NCBI GenBank assembly: GCA_019636375.1
Contig: JAHBXS010000003.1
Location: 62,001 to 126,000 of the forward strand
Origin: Pirellulaceae bacterium
GTDB lineage: Bacteria > Planctomycetota > Planctomycetia > Pirellulales > Pirellulaceae
Direction of reading: 5' to 3'
DNA: 64,000 nucleotides
Part shown: one piece after another, positions 1 through 7,992 of the stretch
Layout of the letters: every line of letters begins with the position of its first letter
Position numbering within the stretch: the stretch's first letter is position 1
Notes under the pieces: model-generated
Database searches by the model: none
Told to the model about the DNA's origin: nothing
The model's input: the letters and a program-made list of their open reading frames with translations, nothing else
Made by a program: the position numbers and the translations under genes

Positions 1-1198
1 GATTCCGCAAAGTAAGTCGAGAAAGAATGAGAGCAGTGGACGATTGGTAACGCTTGCGTTTTAGCGAACCCTTGGCTCCACGAACAAGCTTCGGAAACAT
101 TCTGGCGACCACTCCCAATGCGTATGGAAGCATAAACAGAATGATCGGGAGGCTGGCCAAAATTGCCATCGCTGAATAAATCCCAAACGACTTAATTGGC
201 AATATCTGGCTGGACGCCAAAGACCCCATCCCCAACGATGTTGTCAAAGCCGCCATTGCCACCGGATAACCTCCGAATCGCACCGCAGATGCGTCGGCCA
301 ATTCAGGAGTTCGAATGTAAGCCTTGATAAAATAATTTGTCATGTGAATGGAGGCCGAAACGCCCAGAATGAACGTCAACGTGGGCAACATGACCATCGT
401 CAGGTTCATCGTCCCACCGGTGAGACGTAGTAGCGTCAGTCCCAGAAACGCACAATACAGCGAACACATTAAAATCGCTGCGGACAACACCGGATTGCGG
501 GTTCGAATCCATGCCAAACCCATGACCAACACGACGCTCATCCACATGAAGCGCCGCAACGAGTTTTTGCTTTCTTGATCGATTGCTGCACCGTCAACCG
601 TCGGGCCCCCAAGATGGATTTCATCGGGGGACAGACCCGTGATTCTGGTCGCTGTCTCGAGCGCGACGTCAATCGTTTCAGTGCGTTTCCGCGATCCTGC
701 CGCTGATGGGTAGGCCAAGCAGCAGGTAGTCTTTCCATCGGGTCCAAAAAAGACTCCCGTGGCACGGGCCATCGCGGTCTCTTCGGTAAGCCCTGGAGTG
801 CGCTGCAAACGTTCCAAAACCTCAGAACCTGTCGTTACTCGGTCAAAATACAATTCTGCCCGTTCGTTGCGTAGCACCCGCAACTCGGCAGCTAATCGGT
901 CAAGTGGAGTAATTTCCGGTTCGACTAAATCACCATCGGCGTCTCGCCAAGTCGAAGTGTCTTCACAACCAGGCCAACTTATTACAACCATTTCGTCAAC
1001 GCCGAAACGGTCCTTGAACCACTCGTATTCCTGAGCCTCTTTGAATCCGCGAGGCAACCACTGATAGATGTCGTTCTCAAAAACGGTGAACGCCAGCGAG
1101 CCCTGCCAAAAGACCAGTGGCGAGGTCAAGATGGTCAGCCCAATCAACGCCTGGACGCTCCAGGCAACCCAAACAGGAGGTTTTTTGACGTCTAACAC
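1..1198 (-). CDS. MMPL/RND-family transporter, C-terminus beyond window
   Basis: An open frame runs on the minus strand from a GTG at 1198 to the left edge, giving 399 visible codons with no stop. An in-frame TAG at 1205-1207 leaves GTG 1198 as the only reasonable start. The product has a first hydrophobic segment at about residues 10-30. A soluble, presumably periplasmic domain of roughly 190 residues follows, with a run reading DIYQWLP shortly after the first helix. Several closely spaced hydrophobic helices then follow, as in the first half of an RND/MMPL lipid or hydrophobe exporter. The segment between the membrane helices contains the typical small-residue-rich pattern. The substrate cannot be read from this half. 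The other half, including the second transmembrane block, lies outside the window. The gene is divergent from the methyltransferase at 1854. Family assignment is from topology and general resemblance, so moderately sure. Confidence 0.75.
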   Translation of the reverse strand, partial: MLDVKKPPVWVAWSVQALIGLTILTSPLVFWQGSLAFTVFENDIYQWLPRGFKEAQEYEWFKDRFGVDEMVVISWPGCEDTSTWRDADGDLVEPEITPLDRLAAELRVLRNERAELYFDRVTTGSEVLERLQRTPGLTEETAMARATGVFFGPDGKTTCCLAYPSAAGSRKRTETIDVALETATRITGLSPDEIHLGGPTVDGAAIDQESKNSLRRFMWMSVVLVMGLAWIRTRNPVLSAAILMCSLYCAFLGLTLLRLTGGTMNLTMVMLPTLTFILGVSASIHMTNYFIKAYIRTPELADASAVRFGGYPVAMAALTTSLGMGSLASSQILPIKSFGIYSAMAILASLPIILFMLPYALGVVARMFPKLVRGAKGSLKRKRYQSSTALILSRLTLRN

Positions 1199-1853
1199 GA
1201 ATCGCTAACCAAAACCTTAAAAATGAAGAATTTCAAATCCTAGCCGATTCCGCCAATGGTAGGTTCGGTCGTTACCGATTCTCGTAGGCGCGATCAAAAC
1301 GCAACCAAATCAACATGTTGGCGCATTCAACACCAACTCTCCGACGATGCGTTCTACGATCCGATTTTCAATTGAATTGGCGGCATCAAAGAACCTTCCA
1401 TTGTCCTATTTTTGTCGTCAAATTGCAAAGCCCCTAGTTACATTCCATTCAAATTTGAATGCTGTAGGGGCAGATTTTTCGTATGTCCGGCGCCCAAAGA
1501 CGTAAAAATCGCCGACCTTAAGCTTAACAAGGGAAATTGTCACAACCGTAACGATTGTGATGGCAGTATATCGTAGGCGGCCAAAACTTGTGGCGATCTG
1601 ACCCTTATTCGCTTCTGACTTATGGAACAACACCCCGAGCTCCGAGACCAGGCATCGTTGACCGACCAGTTTCCGACGAGTTGCCTAAATATGGTGACTC
1701 GCTTTGACTCTCAATTTGGATTTGGGGAAAAACAATCTTCTTCATCGTCTCACCTCCTATCAAAAAAACCCCTGATGTCCTGCAAGAGTCCGCTCCCCTA
1801 TGCTAAAAATTGGTTATCGGTCGTTATTTTTTGGAATTCACCCAAGTAAAACC
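1199..1853. other. Intergenic region between divergent genes
   Basis: About 655 bases lie between the divergent transporter and methyltransferase starts. Short open frames occur but none has a recognisable protein or convincing start. The region is AT-richer than its neighbours. It presumably carries both promoters, but I see no clear consensus box or strong hairpin. Confidence 0.6.
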
Positions 1854-2774
1854 ATGACTTTGCGAGGATTGGAACTGTTTGCCGGAATCGGAGGATTTGC
1901 GGCCGCAAGTCGGGGGTTGGTCGACGTCGTACAAGCTATCGACGTCAGCGAGTTGAGCCGCCAAGCCTACCAGAGCAATCATCAAAGCTCATTTTCAATT
2001 CGAAACATCGAATCGCTGACGGCCGCCGACTTAGCTATTTTCGATGCCGAGTTTTGGTGGCTTTCTCCACCATGTCAGCCCTTCACACGCCGAGGTAGAC
2101 AACGCGATTTAGATGATCCACGTTGCGCTGCGTTCATTAACGTGCTCGATGTCATCGCTAAGCTTCAGCCGAGCTACTTGGCTTTAGAAAATGTGCCCCC
2201 TTTCGCCGAGTCCCGTGCTGCGATGCGGTTGCGCGAAGTTTTGCAGCGTTGCGGCTATTTCTGGAGTGAACAAGTCGTCTGTCCAACTGAGCTGGGAATC
2301 GCCAATCGCAGGCGGCGGTTCTATTTGTTTGCCGGAAAGTTCGCGGAGCAATTTACTTCTGATGCCCAGAAGTTTTCGAAAATATCGGGCGATCATCCGC
2401 GGTCGATTGCCGATATCGTGATTCGCAAAAACTCGTGTGATCCCAGTTTGATCATTCCAGAACGTTGGCAAAGCGAGTACGAATACGCGATCGATGTTTT
2501 GGATGCCACCGACCCATACGCGATTGGAGCATGTTTTACGTCAGCTTATGGTCGGTCGCCTGTTCGCAGCGGCTCGTATCTCCGCGATGCAAATGGGATA
2601 CGATTTTTCAGCCCCGAAGAAATCGTGAGACTATTAGGCTTTGGCGACGACTTCAAATTTCCTACTCAATTGACTCGCGGGCAATGCTGGAGTTTGGCAG
2701 GAAATAGTATCAGCGTCGACGTCGTCCGCGCGATTTTGAGGCAACACTTGTCACCGTTTTGCATGCCATCATGA
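1854..2774 (+). CDS. Dnmt2-like C5-cytosine methyltransferase (probable tRNA methyltransferase)
   Basis: A 306-residue C5-cytosine methyltransferase. SAM-binding motif I is FAGIGGF (residues 9-15). Motif IV is PPCQPFTRRG (72-81), with the catalytic Cys at 74. Motif VI is ENV (112-114). Motif VIII is in NRRRRFYLFA (151-160), and motif X is GNSISV (283-288). The target-recognition region is very short and contains CFT (227-229) followed by a Tyr-Gly pair. That tripeptide and the overall length are hallmarks of the Dnmt2/TRDMT1 family, which methylates C38 of tRNAs, rather than of DNA restriction methyltransferases. The residues after motif IV (GRQ.D..D.R) also follow Dnmt2. An upstream in-frame ATG at 1800 would add 18 unconserved residues. 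The ATG at 1854 starts just before motif I, as in the family, and is preferred. No restriction endonuclease gene is adjacent. Activity on tRNA is an inference. Confidence 0.88.
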   Translation: MTLRGLELFAGIGGFAAASRGLVDVVQAIDVSELSRQAYQSNHQSSFSIRNIESLTAADLAIFDAEFWWLSPPCQPFTRRGRQRDLDDPRCAAFINVLDVIAKLQPSYLALENVPPFAESRAAMRLREVLQRCGYFWSEQVVCPTELGIANRRRRFYLFAGKFAEQFTSDAQKFSKISGDHPRSIADIVIRKNSCDPSLIIPERWQSEYEYAIDVLDATDPYAIGACFTSAYGRSPVRSGSYLRDANGIRFFSPEEIVRLLGFGDDFKFPTQLTRGQCWSLAGNSISVDVVRAILRQHLSPFCMPS

Positions 2775-2966
2775 ATTTTGGCAAAAGTAACCGCCCATCT
2801 CTGATCAGTTCACGAATCCCTTTGCATTTCTCGGCGAAGCCAGATTCCTGCGCCCAAGCAAATGAGGACAACGGAATTCGGTTTAGGAATTGGAAAAGAA
2901 AATTGGAAATTGGAAAAGGATAAGGCATGATTCAGCGCGATCATCCAGCCGGTCAAAATGGATTGC

Positions 2967-3485
2967 TTAGAAGGTATTGGTCAAAGACAGAAAGCAGGGG
3001 GCCGTCACCAGGGTCGCTTTGTCATGTTTCTCCAGGCAAGCGTACACGGCACGGCGGTGAACGATGGCTTTCATCTGCGGCGGGATGTAGTCCAGTTGTT
3101 TGCTCTCTTCCCAACGAATCTGCGGCATCGGCATTCCGTCGACGGGACACAAACGTTCTTCTTCGGGAACGGTGTACTCGATCACTTCTTCGGGAAGGCC
3201 GTCAGGGATCAGACGGCGGCCATGTTTTTTCTTGCGTCGTGCCGGACGTGCCGCAGTCTCTTCCTGTTGCTCTTCGATCAGTTGTTCGAGTTCGCCAATC
3301 TCAAATAGCAGCAACTGGTCGGGGTTAATCCGTTCCCGCGGCTTACCACGCAACGCCCGGAGCAACTCTAGAATCTGCAACTCCATTAGGCCGCTAGTCA
3401 CCCCGCCGAGCCCATCGAAGCCGCGACGCATGTCGGTGGCCTCGGTGCAAATGAAAATCTTCAGGCCGTGCATCAAACCGATCAT
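2967..3485 (-). pseudogene. IS66-family relic: TnpB N-terminus fused to part of TnpC
   Basis: The 172-codon frame joins two IS66 proteins. The first ~25 residues match the beginning of the small IS66 accessory protein TnpB (ICTEATDMRRGFDGL). The rest resembles the N-terminal part of the large transposase TnpC: a helical segment rich in E and Q, a basic stretch (ARRKKKHGRR), then a CPVDG-containing domain. It stops soon after ATLVTAP, well before any DDE catalytic core. An internal deletion therefore fused tnpB to tnpC and a second deletion removed the catalytic part. The ATG overlaps the stop of a preceding TnpA tail (ATGA), as in intact IS66 elements. It cannot be active. Inverted terminal repeats were not found. 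Confidence 0.85.
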
Positions 3486-3541
3486 CGGCCACCGCCGTTT
3501 CTGAGCAAGGCGTCGATCACTTGCCCAATCACCAAGTCGTC
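3482..3541 (-). pseudogene. IS66 TnpA C-terminal fragment
   Basis: On the minus strand just upstream of the TnpB-like ATG an in-frame stretch reads DDLVIGQVIDALLRNGGGR and ends with TGA. The TGA overlaps the next ATG. This position and coupling are those of the small first IS66 gene, so about 20 codons of its 3' end survive. The assignment is by context because the fragment is too short for a family match. Confidence 0.5.
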
Positions 3542-3549
3542 GGGGGGAA

Positions 3550-3669
3550 GGGGCTAAAGGCCCCGTCGCTACCCCTGCGGGTGCCGTGAGGGCCCGGAGC
3601 CCATGAAAAACAAAAGTTATTAGGCCCGAAGGGGCGACACAGCATTGGTTGCTGCGCCCTTTCGGGGCT
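3550..3669. repeat. REP-like hairpin cluster
   Basis: Two stem-loops lie between the IS66 relic and the glycosyltransferase. The first is GGGGC (3550-3554) paired with GCCCC (3560-3564). The second is long: GGCCCGAAGGGGCG (3623-3636) pairs imperfectly with CGCCCTTTCGGGGC (3655-3668), with an AGC/GCT pair inside. The composition (GAAGGGGCGACAC-type motif) resembles dispersed palindromic repeats of planctomycete intergenic regions. There is no T-run, so an ordinary terminator is unlikely. Confidence 0.6.
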
Positions 3670-3907
3670 AAAAATTTGATTGGTTGAACTTCCGAGGCTT
3701 ATCAGCCCAAGCAAAGGCTGTTTCGGTGCGTCGGGTCTAAGAAGCGCAGCTTCAAAAGGCGTGAGCGTGAGGAAATGGCGACCTCTCGTTCGCGATTCGG
3801 TTTGCTATCTCGCGGTTGTGCTAGCGGAATGAGTGGCCTTGCTCAAGTTGCTCTCCACGAACTACCATTTGGCGGATTCAAGGAAGAAGCTCTGTGCGGA
3901 AATTTTT

Positions 3908-4912
3908 ATGGACGATCAAGAAATTAAATCGGTATCGATTGTCGTTCCCGTTTTCAACGAACAAGACAATGTACGTCTGCTGATCGACGAAATCACAGAA
4001 GTCATGAAGGGAACGAGCTACAGTTGGGAACTGATCGTCGTCGATGATGGGTCGCGGGATGGAACCGTGCGAGAATTGAAGGACATCGCAAAAAACCATC
4101 AACAGTTACGGTTGATTCTGCTGCGGAGAAACTTCGGGCAAACCGCAGCGATGCATGCCGGAATCCAAGCAGCGACGGGAGAAGTCACCGTCACAATGGA
4201 CGGCGATTTGCAAAACGACCCGCGCGACATCCCCATGATGCTGGCCAAATTGAACGAGGGATATGATCTGGTCCACGGCTGGCGGAAAGACCGTCGTGAC
4301 ACGTTTCTCAATCGCAAGCTCCCCTCGATGATCGCGAATTGGTTGATCTCGCGGACGACAGGTTTCCCGATCCACGATCTGGGGTGTACGCTTAAGGCAA
4401 TCCGCACGGAGATCGCCCAGCAACTGGAGTTGTACGGCGAGATGCATCGTTTCATTCCAATATTGGCCTTCCGCTTGGGGGCTCGTTGTGTGGAGGTGGA
4501 GACCAACCATCGTCCGCGTCAGTTCGGGGTGACAAAGTACGGAATCGGTCGAACGAGTCGCGTCGTGTTGGATTTGCTGACGGTCAAATACATGCTCAAG
4601 TATTTCGACAGCCCGATGAAGCTATTCGGGATGATCGGGATTTTTGTGGGAGTGATGGCGGTCGTGTCGGGGATGACCGCGATCGCGATGAAGATTTTTG
4701 CGGGTTTTAATTTGACGGGGAATCCGATCTCACTATTGAGTGCGCTCTCGACGGTTTTGAGTGTCCAGTTCTTTAGTCTGGGATTGATCGGCGAAGTGAA
4801 TGCTCGCATCTATTTCCGGGATCAACGCCATCGGAATTATCAAATTCGCGAATTAGTGAATTTCTCATCGCCGCCATCAACGATTGACTACCAGGGTTAT
4901 CGGGCTGCCTGA
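3908..4912 (+). CDS. Family 2 glycosyltransferase, DPM1/GtrB-like, membrane-anchored
   Basis: Predicted polyprenyl-phosphate glycosyltransferase of 334 residues. The GT2 fold opens with SIVVPVFNEQDN and continues with the nucleotide-binding VVDDGSRDGT. A DGDLQNDPRDIP segment carries the metal-binding acidic motif. The H..G.TKYG and R....DLL.VKY elements are typical of dolichol-phosphate-mannose-synthase-like enzymes. Two C-terminal hydrophobic segments (about residues 240-265 and 275-300) should anchor it in the cytoplasmic membrane with the catalytic domain inside. The enzyme would load a sugar onto an undecaprenyl carrier for envelope glycans; the sugar is unknown. A GTG at 3833 would add 25 residues without family similarity. 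The ATG at 3908 sits right before the conserved domain and is preferred. It stands alone, with no adjacent flippase or GtrA-like gene. Confidence 0.88.
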   Translation: MDDQEIKSVSIVVPVFNEQDNVRLLIDEITEVMKGTSYSWELIVVDDGSRDGTVRELKDIAKNHQQLRLILLRRNFGQTAAMHAGIQAATGEVTVTMDGDLQNDPRDIPMMLAKLNEGYDLVHGWRKDRRDTFLNRKLPSMIANWLISRTTGFPIHDLGCTLKAIRTEIAQQLELYGEMHRFIPILAFRLGARCVEVETNHRPRQFGVTKYGIGRTSRVVLDLLTVKYMLKYFDSPMKLFGMIGIFVGVMAVVSGMTAIAMKIFAGFNLTGNPISLLSALSTVLSVQFFSLGLIGEVNARIYFRDQRHRNYQIRELVNFSSPPSTIDYQGYRAA

Positions 4913-5166
4913 GCCATTGCAACGGGATAGTCTGAAGGACATGGAGTACGGCGACCACCTGAAATGTCAAGTCTCAAAAGTCGCCATGGAATGTCAAAAC
5001 GTCGCATTTTTAACGAAAATATTTTCGGAATAACCAAGTTTTTTTGTTGATTCTCAGGCCAGCAAAATTGACAGCGAGGCCCGAATGGAGAATCATTAAC
5101 AGGGAATGCACATCTCACTCGTTGATTCCGTCTAAGCCGTCTCCACTTTCAAATTGAGCAATTTCA

Positions 5167-5613
5167 ATGGACCCAGACCTATATGCCCTCGTGCAGTTGC
5201 TCCGAAGCGATACCAAGTACTCACTAGAGGCTTATTTGTTTGTACGTGAGGGTCTGGCTTACGCGGCCGATCACATCGCCCTTGAAAATGTTGCTGAGCC
5301 CACATCGATGGTCGCGACCGCACAGGCCGTCAGGTCAAAGCAGAAACATGTTAGCGGCCAAGAACTCTGTGAGGGCATTCGGCAGTATGCGTTGAACCAA
5401 TTTGGGTTCATGGCAAAGATCGTTTTGAATAGTTGGGGCCTTCAATCGACATCGGACATCGGTGAGGTCGTCTACAAAATGATCGAGATTGGCCTGCTCA
5501 AAAAGTCTTCTCGTGATCGCCGCTCCCACTTTGACGACGTATTTGATTTTGAAGCAGCCTTTGTGGAAGAGTTTGACTTCGCGGCAGATTGCTCACCCTG
5601 CCGCCGTCCCTAA
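5167..5613 (+). CDS. Minf_1886-family protein of unknown function
   Basis: A 148-residue cytoplasmic protein matching my recollection of the Minf_1886 family found in the PVC superphylum. Recognisable features are the early LLRSDTKYSLEAYLFV.EGL segment, a central HVSGQELCEGIRQYAL motif and the following FG.MAKIVLNSWG stretch. A mostly acidic tail with FDFEAAF follows. No catalytic motif or membrane segment is visible. The ATG at 5167 gives the usual family N-terminus (D..L..L...D). It precedes the VWA gene by about 100 bases on the same strand and could be co-transcribed. The function is unknown. Confidence 0.8.
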   Translation: MDPDLYALVQLLRSDTKYSLEAYLFVREGLAYAADHIALENVAEPTSMVATAQAVRSKQKHVSGQELCEGIRQYALNQFGFMAKIVLNSWGLQSTSDIGEVVYKMIEIGLLKKSSRDRRSHFDDVFDFEAAFVEEFDFAADCSPCRRP

Positions 5614-5713
5614 GATAGTTAATAGTTAATCGCGTTGTCCGGTAATTGCCGCTTGAGCGAAGCATGGTGAAATCAGGTGAGTATCGTCGTCAGTCGTTAC
5701 TCGATTGGGCTTT

Positions 5714-6877
5714 ATGAATCTGCTCTGTGTCAAATGTGGTCGTGGTTTTTCGGTGTCGGAGGAGCAGTTCGGCACGCGCGGCAAATGCCCACATTGCAAG
5801 GCGACCATCTTAGTTCCCAAATTTAGGACTTCTGTTTCTGGAACAACGGAAAGAATTCAGGCTCCTTCTCAGTGGCTGGATAAATCGTTGGCCATCATTA
5901 TCACCAGTGCAGTCCACATTGCGGTCTTTTTGTTGTTGACGTTGGTTCCGTGGAATACCTACCACCGTGGAACGATTGGGGTCGGTGACGATGTTCAAGT
6001 CGGAGCCCTTCCAAAGCCCAAGTCACTCACAAGTCACCTTCGAGATTTACAGATCAGCGTTGACGATATTCCGTTGGATCGAAAACAGTTAAACGAAATG
6101 CTCGCGTCGTCATTTTCGTTACAAGCGACTTCTGAAACGGTTGCGGAACTGTCGCGGGCAAGTTTAGCGGCAGGTGCTGAATCGGATGGAAGAGTTCAAG
6201 ACTTGGTTTCGCCTTTGGCAACCAGCGAATATGCATCGGGTCAAGAAGCTTTTACAGAATTGATCGCCCGAATTCGAAAGGAAGGGCTGGACATTGCGAT
6301 CGTTTTCGACAGCACCGGCAGCATGGGAGGCGAAATCAATCAGCTCAAGTCGCGTATCAGCGAGATTGGCCGAGTTCTGTTTCAACTTGTCCCAGAAACC
6401 AGAATCAGCATTTGCACCTATCGCGATCATGGCTCAGAATATCTGGTCCAAGGGGTACCGCTCACAAACAACTTGGGTGAATTGGTGGGGTTTTTGTCGA
6501 GCATTCAAGCCGCTGGTGGTGGCGATGATCCTGAAGCGGTTGACGAGGGTATTCGCTGGGCCGTCGAGAACAATGAGTTCCGCCCGAATTCGCGAAAGGT
6601 TATCTTAATTTTTGGGGACGCACCGCCACATTCGGCAAATCAAATTGACTGCCTGAAAATGGCGACCGAATTTCGGCGTGGCGGTGGGATTGTCAGCACG
6701 ATTACTTGTCGGCGTCCGCAAACGCTGAAGGAATTCGAGGAGATTTCTCGACTCGGTGGTGGTGAGGCATTTTTGACAGAGGACCATCATCAATTGATGT
6801 CGCGGTTGATGGTATTGGTATTCGGCAGCAAACACCAGGAAAAAGTATTGGAATTGTTCAAGCTGTTGGAGAAATAA
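5714..6877 (+). CDS. Zinc-ribbon, single-TM, von Willebrand factor A protein
   Basis: The 387-residue product starts with a short zinc ribbon (LLCVKCGRGFSVSEEQ, then GKCPHCKATILVP), i.e. two CxxC pairs. One hydrophobic helix follows (about residues 58-78, AIIITSAVHIAVFLLLTLV), then a linker and a VWA domain. The metal-ion-dependent adhesion site is DSTGSMGG starting at D199. Further conserved features are a TYRDHG segment and GDAPPH. This layout suggests a cytoplasmic zinc finger joined to an extracytoplasmic metal-binding domain that captures a protein partner. A TTG at 5705 is also in frame, but ATG 5714 directly precedes the conserved start. It lies between the Minf_1886 gene and cysD. No partner such as a MoxR ATPase is adjacent. 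The function is not known. Confidence 0.82.
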   Translation: MNLLCVKCGRGFSVSEEQFGTRGKCPHCKATILVPKFRTSVSGTTERIQAPSQWLDKSLAIIITSAVHIAVFLLLTLVPWNTYHRGTIGVGDDVQVGALPKPKSLTSHLRDLQISVDDIPLDRKQLNEMLASSFSLQATSETVAELSRASLAAGAESDGRVQDLVSPLATSEYASGQEAFTELIARIRKEGLDIAIVFDSTGSMGGEINQLKSRISEIGRVLFQLVPETRISICTYRDHGSEYLVQGVPLTNNLGELVGFLSSIQAAGGGDDPEAVDEGIRWAVENNEFRPNSRKVILIFGDAPPHSANQIDCLKMATEFRRGGGIVSTITCRRPQTLKEFEEISRLGGGEAFLTEDHHQLMSRLMVLVFGSKHQEKVLELFKLLEK

Positions 6878-6989
6878 GGGGATGACGTTTTGGTTTTAGA
6901 TGTCGGAGTTGTGAAAATCGTTAAAACGAACTAAAGTAGCGGTTTCTTAGAATTAGCCTGATTCATAACGTTTCTACACGAGTTATTTG

Positions 6990-7895
6990 ATGACCCGTTA
7001 CCATCTCACGCACCTCAAGCAATTGGAGGCGGAGAGCATCCACATTATTCGCGAAGTCGCCAGCGAATTTTCTAACCCTGTGATGCTGTACTCGATTGGC
7101 AAAGACTCGGCGTGCATGCTCTGGCTGGCCCTAAAGGCATTTTATCCAGCCAAGCCTCCTTTTCCACTGCTGCATGTCGACACGACTTGGAAATTTCAAG
7201 CCATGTATGAGCATCGCTCAGAAATGGCTGACCGATTCGGTTTGGATTTGATTCGCTTTGTCAACGAAGAAGGTTTGCAGCAAAACATTGACCCGTTCAA
7301 ATTTAGCGGCAAGCATACGACGGTGATGAAAACTGAGGGCCTCAAGATGGCTCTTAACAAATACAAATTTGATGCTGCCTTTGGTGGCGCGCGACGCGAC
7401 GAAGAAAAGTCCCGTGCCAAGGAACGTGTTTTTTCTTTCCGTGACGAGCATCATCGTTGGGACCCGAAAAACCAGCGGCCCGAATTGTGGAGTTTGTACA
7501 ACACGCGAGTGAATCCGGGGGAGTCGATCCGCGTGTTCCCGCTCAGCAACTGGACCGAACTCGACGTGTGGCAGTACATCCATTTGGAAAACATCCCGCT
7601 GGTGCCTTTGTATTTTGCCGCCCCGCGCCCCGTCGTCCATCGCAACGGGATTTGGATCATGGTGGACGATGAGCGGATGAAACTGCGGCCAGGAGAAGTC
7701 GTCGAGGAAAAAATGGTTCGCTTTCGTACCTTGGGCTGTTACCCCCTCACCGGAGCCGTCGAATCGGAAGCGACGACTTTGCCGCAAATCATTCAAGAAA
7801 TGTTGCTGGCGAAAACTAGCGAACGGCAAGGCAGGTTGATCGACAACGACGAAGAGGGGAGTATGGAGGAGAAAAAACGCGAGGGGTATTTTTAA
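6990..7895 (+). CDS. cysD: Sulfate adenylyltransferase subunit 2
   Basis: Small subunit of ATP sulfurylase, converting sulfate and ATP to adenosine 5'-phosphosulfate and pyrophosphate in the cytoplasm. The N-terminus [17 protein letters not shown] and the PP-loop ATPase motif [13 protein letters not shown] are diagnostic, as are [21 protein letters not shown] and the C-terminal [20 protein letters not shown]. The length of 301 residues equals that of E. coli CysD. A TTG at 6987 directly precedes the ATG at 6990, and the ATG is the natural start. The GTPase partner follows about 100 bases downstream on the same strand, so the pair probably forms an operon for assimilatory sulfate activation or sulfation chemistry. 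The family is certain. Confidence 0.97.
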   Translation: MTRYHLTHLKQLEAESIHIIREVASEFSNPVMLYSIGKDSACMLWLALKAFYPAKPPFPLLHVDTTWKFQAMYEHRSEMADRFGLDLIRFVNEEGLQQNIDPFKFSGKHTTVMKTEGLKMALNKYKFDAAFGGARRDEEKSRAKERVFSFRDEHHRWDPKNQRPELWSLYNTRVNPGESIRVFPLSNWTELDVWQYIHLENIPLVPLYFAAPRPVVHRNGIWIMVDDERMKLRPGEVVEEKMVRFRTLGCYPLTGAVESEATTLPQIIQEMLLAKTSERQGRLIDNDEEGSMEEKKREGYF

Positions 7896-7992
7896 GCGAT
7901 CTGTCAGCGACTTTCTCGCCAAGCCCCACTCGTTTCGATCAAAACCTTTTCAATTTGCAAAACCGCCACGAAACCAACGGAACTTTTTCGAA

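Noticed and set aside
2927..3504. Plus-strand frames over the IS66 relic
   Set aside because: They are antisense to recognisable IS66 protein sequence.
3833..3907. A GTG-initiated extension of the glycosyltransferase
   Set aside because: The added 25 residues have no similarity to the family; ATG 3908 is adequate.
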